64,000 nucleotides of DNA, from the NCBI RefSeq assembly GCF_000144695.1, contig NC_014378.1, positions 594,781 through 658,780 on the forward strand, given 5' to 3'. Below, in pieces: positions 45,159 to 52,818 of this stretch (positions are counted from its first letter, which is position 1; each line of letters begins with the position of its first letter). The DNA comes from Acetohalobium arabaticum DSM 5501. Lineage in GTDB: Bacteria > Bacillota > Halanaerobiia > Halobacteroidales > Acetohalobiaceae. The notes beneath the pieces are model-generated. The model was given only the letters and a program-made list of their open reading frames with translations. It made no database searches and was not told the origin of the DNA. The position numbers and the translations under genes are program-made.

Positions 45159-46051
45159 GGCCGTAAGCATCTTCTCGAACGAAGCGAAGTAATTTACGGT
45201 TTTATCAGGGACCACAGTGATCAATTTACTGTGGTGAAGATGTGTCAGGTTTTAGAGGTGTCCCGCTCTGGATATTATAAATGGTTAAATAGAAAACCAT
45301 CTCAAAGAGAAAAATAAATAAAAAATTAAAACTTAAAATAGCTGAAATTTACTGGCAGCATAATGGAACATATGGTAGCCCTAGAATTCATAGAGTGCTG
45401 CGAAAAGAGGGTTATACAGTGAACATTAAAAGAGTTGCTAGGTTAATGCGGATAATGGGTTTAAAAGCAATTCAAAAAAGAAAGTTTAAAAGAACTACCA
45501 ATTCAAATCATGACTTACCTTTAAAAGAAAATCTCCTAAAAAGGGATTTTGATATAGATAAACCAGATAAAGTCTGGGTCTCTGATATTACTTATATATC
45601 AACTAAAAAGGGTTGGCTTTACCTGGCAGTTGTAATTGATCTCTATTCAAGAAAAGTAGTTGGCTATTCTATGAGTAAAAGAATAAATACAGATTTAATA
45701 ATGTCAGCAACTAAGATGGCTATAAGTCGCCGCAACCCTGAAGCAGGACTTATATTCCACTCTGATAGAGGTAGCCAGTATGCAAGCCACAAAGTACAGA
45801 ATTTATTTAAACAGCATAGTATTAGATCCTCAATGAGTCGTAAAGGTGACTGTTGGGATAATGCAGTTGCTGAAAGTTTCTTTGGTACTTTGAAGATTGA
45901 GTTAGTTTATCATAAAAAGTATTTAACCAGAAATCAAGCTAGGTTAGATATATTTGAATATATTGCTAGTTACTATAATAAAGTTAGGCTACATTCATAT
46001 TTAGATTACATGAGTCCGAAAGACTACGAGAAAGAGAGAAAAATGGCTTAA
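45159..46051 (+). pseudogene. IS3-family OrfB transposase (rve/DDE), one frameshift
   Basis: Reads [20 protein letters not shown] and [18 protein letters not shown] up to about 45314. It then needs one extra A (run 45310-45314) to continue [28 protein letters not shown]. The catalytic triad is intact: Asp in VSDITYIST, Asp in [12 protein letters not shown] and Glu in [12 protein letters not shown]. It would supply transposase only if the frameshift were repaired or bypassed. Confidence 0.85.
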
Positions 46052-46219
46052 TATAGTGTCTAATTTAATGGGGGAACCTCAACTATTTGTAATAGATATA
46101 TCGCTATGGTTATCACCAATGAAAGTTGCTGTAAGCACATATTGACTATTTGCGGTATTACAGAACAGAAATTTCATTGATCTGGTTTTAAACGCTTCCT
46201 CCGATAATTTTGCACAATT

Positions 46220-46368
46220 AGTTGATATCTTGCAACAAGCGACTTTAAAGCAGCCCCGTAAGAGAGAATAGTTAACATATAAAGCGTAATCTTTAAATAG
46301 TAGCTCTAGGGTTAATTTATTGCTAATTGATTAGGGCTGATTTTCGGAGCGTTTGCAAGATATCAACT
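46220..46368. repeat. Small palindrome-ended insertion nested in element B
   Basis: AGTTGATATCTTGCAA at 46220-46235 and its exact complement at 46353-46368 bound 149 nt with no coding capacity. This segment has no counterpart in copy A, so it may be a separate small element. No target duplication is evident. Confidence 0.65.
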
Positions 46369-46400
46369 CTAAACTGCAACAATATATCAATATAGTTCAA

Positions 46401-46440
46401 ATAAAAAAGCTGCTTTTTCTACTAAGAGAAAAAGCAGCTT
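46401..46440 (-). terminator. Rho-independent terminator of the lipoprotein gene
   Basis: Fourteen-bp stem (46407-46420 with 46427-46440) read on the minus strand, followed by TTTTTTATTT. Confidence 0.9.
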
Positions 46441-46449
46441 AATTACTTA

Positions 46450-47169
46450 CTATTCAGTTAAAGCAGGATGAATCCAGAAATCATCAACTTTATTAGGAAC
46501 TTCTTTTCTTGTAACTTCATCCCAATTAATAGATTCAAAAGTATCGCGGCTCATTTCGATAGTACATGCTTTGCCGCCTTGTTCGCCATCCTTCTTATCT
46601 ACTAAGTAGAGATACCATACAAGAGTAAATTTATCAATATCTTGACGGTCAGTAAACACTTTGGAGAACAGTTTATTACTGGCGGCAAATAATTTTTCTT
46701 GGATTACATCTACAGTATAACTTTCATTACCATCAGCAGCCAAATTTAATACTAATTCTTCATCAGAATAATCATATTTTAACAGAATTTCATTTCCTTG
46801 TGATGTAGCATCACCTAAGGTAGAGGAAACAAGATGCTGGACGTACTCATCGATACTTAATTCAGCTGGATCAAACTCTTCTTTCTCTTCTTCGTTAGTT
46901 TTCTTCTTTTCAGCTGTATCTTCTGGTTCAGTTTGATCTTCAGTTTCATCTGGAGCTTGAGCTTCTTCTTCAAGCTCTGGTTCAGTCTGAGTCTGATTTA
47001 TATCTTCGGATTCTGGTTCAGATTGATCTGTATCTGACCCAGTTTCTTTGGAGATATCTGCCTGTGACTGCTCAGTAGTATCTGCAGCCTGATCAGACGA
47101 AGGGGTACAGCCGACAAAAACAGAAAGACACAATATTGCTACTAGACTTAATACAAATATTTTTTTCAT
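46450..47169 (-). CDS. Acidic lipoprotein, function unknown
   Basis: A 239-aa protein with a type-II signal peptide MKKIFVLSLVAILCLSVFVGC (split here as signal plus lipobox VFVGC), giving an N-terminal lipidated cysteine. A low-complexity Glu/Gln/Thr/Asp-rich linker runs from about 22 to 105 (repeated TEPE and QTEPE units). The folded C-terminal domain covers about 110-239 (FDPAELSIDEYVQHLVSSTLG, WYLYLVDKKDGEQGGKACTIEM in parts). ATG at 47169 is preceded by AAAGGAGTGA. The linker should span the wall or periplasm. I do not recognise the domain. Confidence 0.82.
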   Translation of the reverse strand: MKKIFVLSLVAILCLSVFVGCTPSSDQAADTTEQSQADISKETGSDTDQSEPESEDINQTQTEPELEEEAQAPDETEDQTEPEDTAEKKKTNEEEKEEFDPAELSIDEYVQHLVSSTLGDATSQGNEILLKYDYSDEELVLNLAADGNESYTVDVIQEKLFAASNKLFSKVFTDRQDIDKFTLVWYLYLVDKKDGEQGGKACTIEMSRDTFESINWDEVTRKEVPNKVDDFWIHPALTE

Positions 47170-47526
47170 TTTAGTCACTCCTTTAAAATTAATTTTTGGT
47201 TATTTAATTACTAGGATAAATTTATTTAAATTTTTGGGAACTGCTTTTTTGGTAGTATCTTTTATAAGTAATAATAGGAAAATAGATAAACTGTAATTAT
47301 AGTGTGATTTAGAATATCACCTCCGGTAAAATTATTTATTTTTATGTAGAAAAGGGATATTTTATTTTAGTAAGAATACAACATTATGATCACATTATAT
47401 TATTTTTACATCAAAAAGTAAAGATAAATAGTATTTAATTTTATTTAAATCGGTACTTGAAAATAAATAACAGTCATGGAAGTAAAAATAAAAAAGCTTG
47501 ATAGTAATCTTAATTCCCATACGGCT

Positions 47527-47564
47527 GCTAGCTATTGGCTTTGAATTCAAAGCCAATAGCTAGC
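47527..47564. repeat. Perfect 38-nt palindrome
   Basis: Nineteen-nt arms meeting at GAATTC with no loop: GCTAGCTATTGGCTTTGAA followed directly by its complement. No T-run follows on either strand, so it is not a typical terminator; operator, recombination site or extruding cruciform are open. Confidence 0.9.
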
Positions 47565-47598
47565 TTATGAATAGGCGAAATTATGTATAAGGAGGGGG

Positions 47599-47631
47599 AG
47601 TGAGCGGATATAGTGACTATATCCGCTCACT
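47599..47631 (-). terminator. Near-perfect hairpin after the first SASP gene
   Basis: Sixteen-nt arms (47599-47614 and 47616-47631) with a single central base. It sits just after the stop of the minus-strand SASP gene and could stop its transcript, but on that strand it is followed by CCCCCTCC and not a T-run. Confidence 0.5.
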
Positions 47632-47640
47632 GTTTTAATG

Positions 47641-47937
47641 TTATTGTTGAGGTTGGTAGTTGCCAGCTTTGTTGGCTAAATTATAATCCTGTTCTTGATC
47701 ATTAGTCTGAGCAGAAATGTTAGCTCCGTTGGCTAATTGGTTTTCCATTTCTTCGATCATCTTTTTAACCATCTGTCCACCAACGGCTCCACATTCACGA
47801 GAAGTCATGTTACCCCAATAACCGGATTTATATTCATCAGAGACATTGAGTTCTTGGGCAGCTTCCTGCTTGAACTTATCCATAGCCTCCATGGCCATTG
47901 GGTTAACTAATTGATTACCGTTATTTCGAACACTCAT
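47641..47937 (-). CDS. Alpha/beta-type small acid-soluble spore protein (copy 1)
   Basis: A 98-aa DNA-protecting spore protein. Signature TSRECGAVGGQMVKKMIEEM matches the SASP motif, and KQEAAQELNV fits the GPR cleavage region (E-x-A-x-E). Start is the ATG at 47937 behind AAAGGAGGTGAAAATA; the longer frame to 47961 adds an untypical leader. It differs from copy 2 by one residue (Ala for Thr in NGANIS). Expression by sigma-G in the forespore is expected; gpr, encoding the germination protease that degrades it, lies about 2.5 kb away. Confidence 0.93.
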   Translation of the reverse strand: MSVRNNGNQLVNPMAMEAMDKFKQEAAQELNVSDEYKSGYWGNMTSRECGAVGGQMVKKMIEEMENQLANGANISAQTNDQEQDYNLANKAGNYQPQQ

Positions 47938-48037
47938 TATTTTCACCTCCTTTATCTTCATTACTAGTATTTTAGTAATGAGATTCTTTGTATACTAGAA
48001 TTAATTAGTAACTTAGTTAATACCGGAAAATTATAAT

Positions 48038-48334
48038 CTATTGTTGAGGCTGGTAGTTGCCAGCTTTGTTGGCTAAATTATAATCCTGTTCTTGATCATT
48101 AGTCTGAGCAGAAATGTTAGTTCCGTTGGCTAATTGATTTTCCATTTCTTCGATCATCTTTTTAACCATCTGTCCACCAACGGCTCCACATTCACGAGAA
48201 GTCATGTTACCCCAATAACCGGATTTATATTCATCAGAGACATTGAGTTCTTGGGCAGCTTCCTGCTTGAACTTATCCATAGCCTCCATGGCCATTGGAT
48301 TAACTAATTGATTACCGTTATTTCGAACACTCAT
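48038..48334 (-). CDS. Alpha/beta-type small acid-soluble spore protein (copy 2)
   Basis: A 98-aa copy nearly identical to the preceding one, offset by exactly 397 nt and with the same ribosome site. It has the same DNA-binding motif TSRECGAVGG. A 10-nt repeat (TTATCTTCAT twice) upstream is the main difference in the leader. The unusual Cys in place of Ala/Ser in the motif is shared by both copies. Confidence 0.93.
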   Translation of the reverse strand: MSVRNNGNQLVNPMAMEAMDKFKQEAAQELNVSDEYKSGYWGNMTSRECGAVGGQMVKKMIEEMENQLANGTNISAQTNDQEQDYNLANKAGNYQPQQ

Positions 48335-48358
48335 TATTTTCACCTCCTTTATCTTCAT

Positions 48359-48615
48359 TTATCTTCATTACTAGTATTGATTAGATGTTTTAGTGTTATA
48401 CTAGTATTTATCGCCAGTTCACTAACTCAATTCTAAATTAAGCAGAGAATGGTATAACGACTTTATCAGATTTTTCGGAGGTGCTCTAACAATTTTTAGT
48501 ATTAATAGTATTTAGTAAATCGGCAGATTAATATGTTAGTAATTACAGGCAGATAATAAAGTAAAAGAAAGGGATTCAAAATTTTATACAGAATAAGGAA
48601 TTAGAGGTGACTAAA
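48359..48615. other. Intergenic region between SASP copy 2 and holA
   Basis: About 250 AT-rich nt. It should contain the forespore promoter of SASP copy 2 and the holA promoter; I cannot place either with confidence, and no repeat or RNA is seen. Confidence 0.5.
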
Positions 48616-49641
48616 ATGCAGTATCAAGATATTTTAGAACAGGACATAACTGATTTAGATAATCTATATTTATTAATTGGCGATGAGGAATACTTGATGA
48701 AAGAATTTATTGATCAGTTTATTACAGAGTTTGTCGAGGAAGAATTTAAGGATTTTAATTTGGATACGATAAATGATAGTAATGATGGCTTTTTAACTAA
48801 ATTAAGCAATTCAGTTAATCAACTTCCATTTATGGTTGACAGGCGAATTACAATTTTGAACGGAGAGCGTCTATTTACCAATAGATTTAATAAAGATGAA
48901 ACTGAAGACTTAAAAGAATTATTAAATGATTTTGCTGAAACTTCAATTTTATTAGTAAAGACTACCAATCAACCTGATAAACGAAGAAAGTTGTATAAAG
49001 CTTTTAAAGAATCAGGACAGATTTTAGATTTTGAAAATTTAAAGTATAAAGCTTTGGATGAATGGATTGAAACAAGGGCTAACGAGTTAGGTAATAAGAT
49101 TGATTCCAAGGCAGTTAAATTATTAGAAAAGATGTTCAATAATAATTTACAGCGTTTAGACAGCGAATTACAGAAGATATCGACTTTTTTAGGTTCAAAA
49201 GAAATAATGACTTTTAAGAAGGTGCGCCAGATTATTAGCAAGGATAGACTATTAAAGGAGAATATTATTTTTGACTTCGTTGATGCTATCGGGGAACAGA
49301 ATAATGAACAGGCTCTGCATTTACTAAATCAGATGATAAATAATGGGCAGTCTGAAATAGGTCTATTAATGATGATAGCCCGCCAGGTTAGATTAATTTT
49401 GCAGTGCAAAGAATTATATCAACAAGGGAAGAAGCCCCAACAGATTGCTAATAGATTAAATCAGCATCCTTATCCGATTAAGAAATGTATTAAACAGAGT
49501 AAGAATTTTTCCATTTCTGAACTAGAAGATATATTAGAACAGTTATTAGAAAGTAATATTAATTTAGTAACTGGAGAGGATAAAGAATTAGAGTTAGAAC
49601 TTTTAATTTTAAAGCTAGGTCAGATAGTGAACAGTAATTAA
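48616..49641 (+). CDS. holA: DNA polymerase III delta subunit
   Basis: A 341-aa clamp-loader subunit. It opens the beta clamp through its N-terminal domain (YLLIGDEEYLMKEFIDQFI) and has the AAA-like fold with ILNGERLF and TTNQPDKRRKLYKAFKE. The C-terminal collar contains GEQNNEQALHLLNQMINNGQSE and MMIARQVRLILQCKEL. ATG at 48616 follows GAGGTGACTAAA; GTG at 48607 overlaps that site. Divergent from the SASP genes and convergent with rpsT. It marks where the conserved comEC-holA-rpsT-gpr order resumes. Confidence 0.93.
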   Translation: MQYQDILEQDITDLDNLYLLIGDEEYLMKEFIDQFITEFVEEEFKDFNLDTINDSNDGFLTKLSNSVNQLPFMVDRRITILNGERLFTNRFNKDETEDLKELLNDFAETSILLVKTTNQPDKRRKLYKAFKESGQILDFENLKYKALDEWIETRANELGNKIDSKAVKLLEKMFNNNLQRLDSELQKISTFLGSKEIMTFKKVRQIISKDRLLKENIIFDFVDAIGEQNNEQALHLLNQMINNGQSEIGLLMMIARQVRLILQCKELYQQGKKPQQIANRLNQHPYPIKKCIKQSKNFSISELEDILEQLLESNINLVTGEDKELELELLILKLGQIVNSN

Positions 49642-49650
49642 ATAAGAAGA

Positions 49651-49682
49651 CCCTACATCTATTATATGATGTAGGGATTTTT
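49651..49682. terminator. Bidirectional terminator between holA and rpsT
   Basis: Nine-bp stem CCCTACATC / GATGTAGGG with an 8-nt loop, followed by ATTTTTTT on the plus strand, where the rpsT stop lies immediately beyond. Confidence 0.88.
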
Positions 49683-49949
49683 TTAATTGATTAATTTATT
49701 AACTCTGCGTTCTAGCTTGGACTTTCTGCGAGCAGCAGTATTTTCATGTAAGATACCTTTAGTAACTGCTTTATCTATTGTCTGTTTAGCTTCTCTTAAT
49801 TCTTCTTTAGCAGTTTCTACCTCTTCGGCTTCTAAAGCTTCTTCAACATTTTTAATTGCTTCTTTTAGTTGATCTTTAACTTTTCGATTTCTCTCTTCTT
49901 TCTTTTTGGCGACTCTTACTCGTTTAGTAGCTGATTTACTAGTTGGCAT
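49683..49949 (-). CDS. rpsT: 30S ribosomal protein S20
   Basis: An 88-aa basic helical 16S-rRNA-binding protein starting MPTSKSATKRVRVAKKKEER and ending ENTAARRKSKLERRVNKLIN. AAAGGAGGTGACTGAAA precedes the ATG at 49949. It is transcribed against holA and gpr, as in Bacillus. Confidence 0.97.
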   Translation of the reverse strand: MPTSKSATKRVRVAKKKEERNRKVKDQLKEAIKNVEEALEAEEVETAKEELREAKQTIDKAVTKGILHENTAARRKSKLERRVNKLIN

Positions 49950-50123
49950 TTTCAGTCACCTCCTTTAATGTTAGCAATAACTAGCTATGTAAAATATGCT
50001 TACATTCCAGAGTAACAAGAAGAATTTTATCATAGAGAACATAAAATTGCAAGTTATAATCCAGTTTTGAATATAAAAAATAGAAATGGTTATTATAATA
50101 ACTGAAATTAAGGAGGTGAAAAA

Positions 50124-50459
50124 ATGCAAGGCTGGTTAGGAGCAATTATTAGATTTATAGTTTCAGCTTTTGTACTTTTAGCAGTAAGTTATTTTCTGCC
50201 GGGATTTGAGATTGTAGGCTTTGCTAATGCTTTGATTGCAGCAGTAGTAATCGCGCTTATAGGATATATCATTGAAAGCATTCTGGGTGATGATGTTTCA
50301 CCCCAGAGTCGAGGTCTTGTCGGTTTTCTGACTTCGGCATCTGTAATTTATTTAACTCAGTTTGTAGTTGGTAATATGACAGTAACTATAATAGGAGCTT
50401 TACTGGCAGCATTAGTAATTGGAATTGTTGATGCTGTTGTTCCAACAGAATTAAGATAA
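50124..50459 (+). CDS. Phage-holin-family (YvlD-like) membrane protein
   Basis: A 111-aa membrane protein with four hydrophobic helices, of the group IV phage holin / YvlD type. It has IIRFIVSAFVLLAVSYFLPGF, NALIAAVVIALIGYIIESIL and a closing ALLAALVIGIVDAVVPTE. The ATG at 50124 is preceded by AAGGAGGTGAAAAA. This family is chromosomal in many Firmicutes and its role is unknown; nothing suggests a prophage here. It lies 26 nt before gpr and may share its transcript. Confidence 0.85.
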   Translation: MQGWLGAIIRFIVSAFVLLAVSYFLPGFEIVGFANALIAAVVIALIGYIIESILGDDVSPQSRGLVGFLTSASVIYLTQFVVGNMTVTIIGALLAALVIGIVDAVVPTELR

Positions 50460-50485
50460 CTAATTAATTAGGGTAGGAGATACCA

Positions 50486-51484
50486 GTGTCAAAAGATAAT
50501 ATTAATCCTTATACTGATTTAGCAATTGAATCTCGGGATTTAGCTGTTGAACGGACTGGCGGTGAAGTCAAAGGCGTTAAGGTAGATGAACAGACAATAG
50601 ATCATGCCAAGATAACTAGAATCGAAGTAATGAATAAGCAGGCAGCTGAAGCTCTTGGTAAAAAGCCTGGGCATTATATTACAATCCACTCTGATAAATT
50701 AAGAGAGAATAATCGCCAGATTCATGAATATTTAAGCGGAGTAATGGCAGCAGAATTAAATCAATTAGTAGATTATAATTCTTTAGCTAAAACTTTTGAT
50801 CAAGAACCGACAATTTTAGTAATCGGTTTAGGTAATTGGAATGCTACTCCTGATGCCTTAGGCCCGCGGGTAATTCACAATTTATTAGTAACTAGACATC
50901 TGTATGATTCTTCACCAGAAGATGTGCGGGACGGTATGAGGCCTGTCTGTGCTCTGGCTCCAGGAGTATTGGGTTTAACAGGAATTGAAACAGCAGAGAT
51001 TCTAAAAGGAGTTATCGATAGAGTTGATCCTGATTTAGTAGTTGCAGTCGATTCTTTAGTTGCTAAAGAAGCTAAACATCTTAATGCTACTATTCAAATC
51101 AGTAATACCGGTATTTATCCCGGATCTGGATTAGGAAAACAGCGGTTAGGGATTACTAAAGAAGACATGGAAGTTCCAGTGATTGCTTTAGGTATTCCAA
51201 CTGTTGTTAATTCCGTAACTATAGTTAATGATACAATTGATGAATTAATGGAAAATAGAGGTTTAAGTAATACTAATTTACAGCAAGAACTAGGACAGGT
51301 TAATAATCAACAGAAACAGCAGTTGATCAAAAGAATACTACAGCCCTATTTGGGTGATTTAGTTGTAACTCCAAAGGGAATAGATGAATTAATTCGGGAT
51401 GTAGGAAGGATAGTTGCTGGCGGTTTAAATGTTGCTTTTCATCCGGATATTAAAAAAGAAGATGTTTCACTCTATCTGCAGTAA
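50486..51484 (+). CDS. gpr: GPR germination protease
   Basis: A 332-aa A25-family aspartic-type endopeptidase that degrades alpha/beta SASPs early in germination. Family segments are YTDLAIESRDLAVERTGGEV at the N-terminus (part of the removable propeptide), VIGLGNWNATPDALGPRVIHNL, LAPGVLGLTGIETAEI and VDSLVAKEAKHLNATIQISNTGIYPGSG (in parts). GTG at 50486 behind GTAGGAGATACCA. A hairpin terminator follows. Its substrates, the two SASPs, are encoded about 2.2 kb upstream on the other strand. Confidence 0.95.
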   Translation: MSKDNINPYTDLAIESRDLAVERTGGEVKGVKVDEQTIDHAKITRIEVMNKQAAEALGKKPGHYITIHSDKLRENNRQIHEYLSGVMAAELNQLVDYNSLAKTFDQEPTILVIGLGNWNATPDALGPRVIHNLLVTRHLYDSSPEDVRDGMRPVCALAPGVLGLTGIETAEILKGVIDRVDPDLVVAVDSLVAKEAKHLNATIQISNTGIYPGSGLGKQRLGITKEDMEVPVIALGIPTVVNSVTIVNDTIDELMENRGLSNTNLQQELGQVNNQQKQQLIKRILQPYLGDLVVTPKGIDELIRDVGRIVAGGLNVAFHPDIKKEDVSLYLQ

Positions 51485-51523
51485 AGAAAGCTCTGGCTTT
51501 TAGCCAGAGCTTTCTTAGTTATA
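51484..51523 (+). terminator. Terminator after gpr
   Basis: Fifteen-bp stem AAGAAAGCTCTGGCT / AGCCAGAGCTTTCTT starting in the stop codon, then AGTTATATTTT. Confidence 0.85.
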
Positions 51524-51569
51524 TTTTCTGGAATTCTGCATAGTTATCATAATAGAATGGAGTGAAACT

Positions 51570-52736
51570 ATGGATTTAATTTCTAATAATTTAATTAAAG
51601 CAATTATTGTTTTTCTAGTTATATTATTGGGGCTTATTTCTGTTAACGCAGTTTATAATTCCGAAAGAAAGCCGGCAGCAGTATCAGTCTTTAATCCAGA
51701 GGAGCAATCTAAAGATAAATTGGACAAGGAAAATTTAATAAATCATTTACTACATTTTGATATTAGAAATTCTAAAGAGATCTTACAGAAAGCTATACCT
51801 ATTTTAGGCAGCAGTCAGCAAAAAAATAGTTTTAAGGAAGTGTTGAATGACCCGATAGTTTTGATTAATCAAGCATCTGACTTTTTAATTGGAGTAAAAA
51901 TGGATAATCCTGCTAGCATTCTGCAAGCAGAGCTTCCAAATTTATCAGTTGTAAATAGAAATATGGCAGAAAGAGAGGAAAGAAAGACAGAGGCTGACCA
52001 GAAAGAAACATTTAACCAAAAGAGACAAGCCCAGGATGAAGTCCAAGAGACAGAATTAAATTTCACCCAGACGGAACCATCTCAAAAGACAGAAAAGTTT
52101 GATGATAATAATTTAGTTGGAATTTATTATACCCATACTTCAGAAAGCTATGAAGAAAGTGTTAGTAACTTTCATTCCAAGCCGGGAACGAGAGGAGATG
52201 TTGTAGAAGTAGGAAGGAAATTGATTGAACGGCTTGAATCTAAACACGGCATTAATGCTCTTCATTCGACTCGGGTTAATGATAGTGTCTATAGAGAATC
52301 TTATATGGAATCACGAGAAACAGCCCGTCAGTTAATAGAGGATAATCCTAATTTACAGATGGTATTTGATATTCATCGTGATGCATTAGCTAAACAGGAT
52401 AAAGAACTCTTTACTACAACAATTGATGGGCAGAAAGTAGCTAAAGTTATGATTGTAGTAGCCAAAGCTAATAAGAATTATGGATTAAGCCATCCAGAAT
52501 GGAGAAAGAACTTAAGGTTTGCCTATAGATTGGCTGATGAGATAAACAGTATGTATCCTAATCTATTAAGAAAGGTTAAAGTGGTGGATAATAGACGGTA
52601 TAATCAGGACCTTCATCCTCATTCTGTATTATTAGAGATTGGAGGCGTTAGCAATACTTCTGCAGAAGCCAAGCGGTCTACACGCTTAATGGCTGATGTA
52701 ATTGCTTCTCTTCTGGATGATGAGCTAAATAATTAG
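51570..52736 (+). CDS. spoIIP: Stage II sporulation protein P (peptidoglycan hydrolase)
   Basis: A 388-aa protein with one N-terminal membrane helix (about 8-27, LIKAIIVFLVILLGLISV), a long charged linker, and a catalytic domain from about 185. That domain shows LVGIYYTHTSESYEESVSNF (His), FDIHRDAL and the late SVLLEIGGVSN. SpoIIP is an amidase-endopeptidase that works with SpoIID and SpoIIM in engulfment. No SpoIID is nearby, and SpoIIP is in its usual place after gpr. Confidence 0.93.
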   Translation: MDLISNNLIKAIIVFLVILLGLISVNAVYNSERKPAAVSVFNPEEQSKDKLDKENLINHLLHFDIRNSKEILQKAIPILGSSQQKNSFKEVLNDPIVLINQASDFLIGVKMDNPASILQAELPNLSVVNRNMAEREERKTEADQKETFNQKRQAQDEVQETELNFTQTEPSQKTEKFDDNNLVGIYYTHTSESYEESVSNFHSKPGTRGDVVEVGRKLIERLESKHGINALHSTRVNDSVYRESYMESRETARQLIEDNPNLQMVFDIHRDALAKQDKELFTTTIDGQKVAKVMIVVAKANKNYGLSHPEWRKNLRFAYRLADEINSMYPNLLRKVKVVDNRRYNQDLHPHSVLLEIGGVSNTSAEAKRSTRLMADVIASLLDDELNN

Positions 52737-52818
52737 CCCAGTCGATACCTAGTTTGATAAATTGAGAAATCGGTGTTATAATTGTAAAAGCAAGCTAGGG
52801 ATAAAGGAGGAGCAGAAA

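Larger units (their letters stand above)
44826..46081 (+). mobile_element. IS3-family insertion sequence (1256 nt)
   Basis: Ends TGACCCTCCCCCAATTTGTT and, on the other strand, TGAGGTTCCCCCATTAAATT are imperfect terminal inverted repeats (about 19 of 26 match, ending in TTAGACAC). The flanking ACTA at 44822-44825 and 46082-46085 is a 4-nt target duplication. Removing the IS and one ACTA restores GTTGACTATTTGTAA exactly as found in copy A, which proves the boundaries. It encodes OrfA and an OrfB with a DDE core; both frames are broken. Confidence 0.93.
44520..46397. repeat. Palindromic MITE-like repeat element, copy B, interrupted by an IS3-family element
   Basis: Perfect 19-nt terminal inverted repeat: AACTATATTGATATATTGT at 44520-44538 and its complement at 46379-46397. 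The left arm and one module (44589-44826) match copy A at 18223-18696. The module here carries about 110 extra nt inside its hairpin loop, including a perfect 11-bp hairpin (44663-44673 with 44687-44697). Its main stem is AAAAAGAACT (44648-44657) with AGTTCTTTTT (44788-44797). The IS occupies 44826-46081. The second module is missing; the spacer after the IS looks inverted compared with copy A. A further palindrome sits at 46220-46368. Confidence 0.82.
46082..46449. other. Right arm of palindromic element B plus terminator, no gene
   Basis: About 370 nt without a gene. It holds the end of element B (to 46397), the inner palindrome at 46220-46368 and the terminator at 46401-46440. Confidence 0.75.
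47170..47640. other. AT-rich non-coding region with two palindromes
   Basis: About 470 nt without a gene. The left part is AT-rich and holds the promoter of the lipoprotein gene. Two strong palindromes at 47527-47564 and 47599-47631 occupy the right part. Confidence 0.65.

Noticed and set aside
47641-48358. CRISPR or other array because of the repeated 397-nt unit
   Set aside because: The unit is a protein-coding gene (SASP) present twice; there are no short regularly spaced repeats.
50124-50459. Holin-family gene as sign of a prophage
   Set aside because: No other phage gene is nearby and this YvlD-like family is commonly chromosomal.
52762-52818. N-terminal extension of LepA with CYNC-like residues
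   Set aside because: No ribosome site and no resemblance to LepA; the TTG at 52819 follows AAGGAGG.
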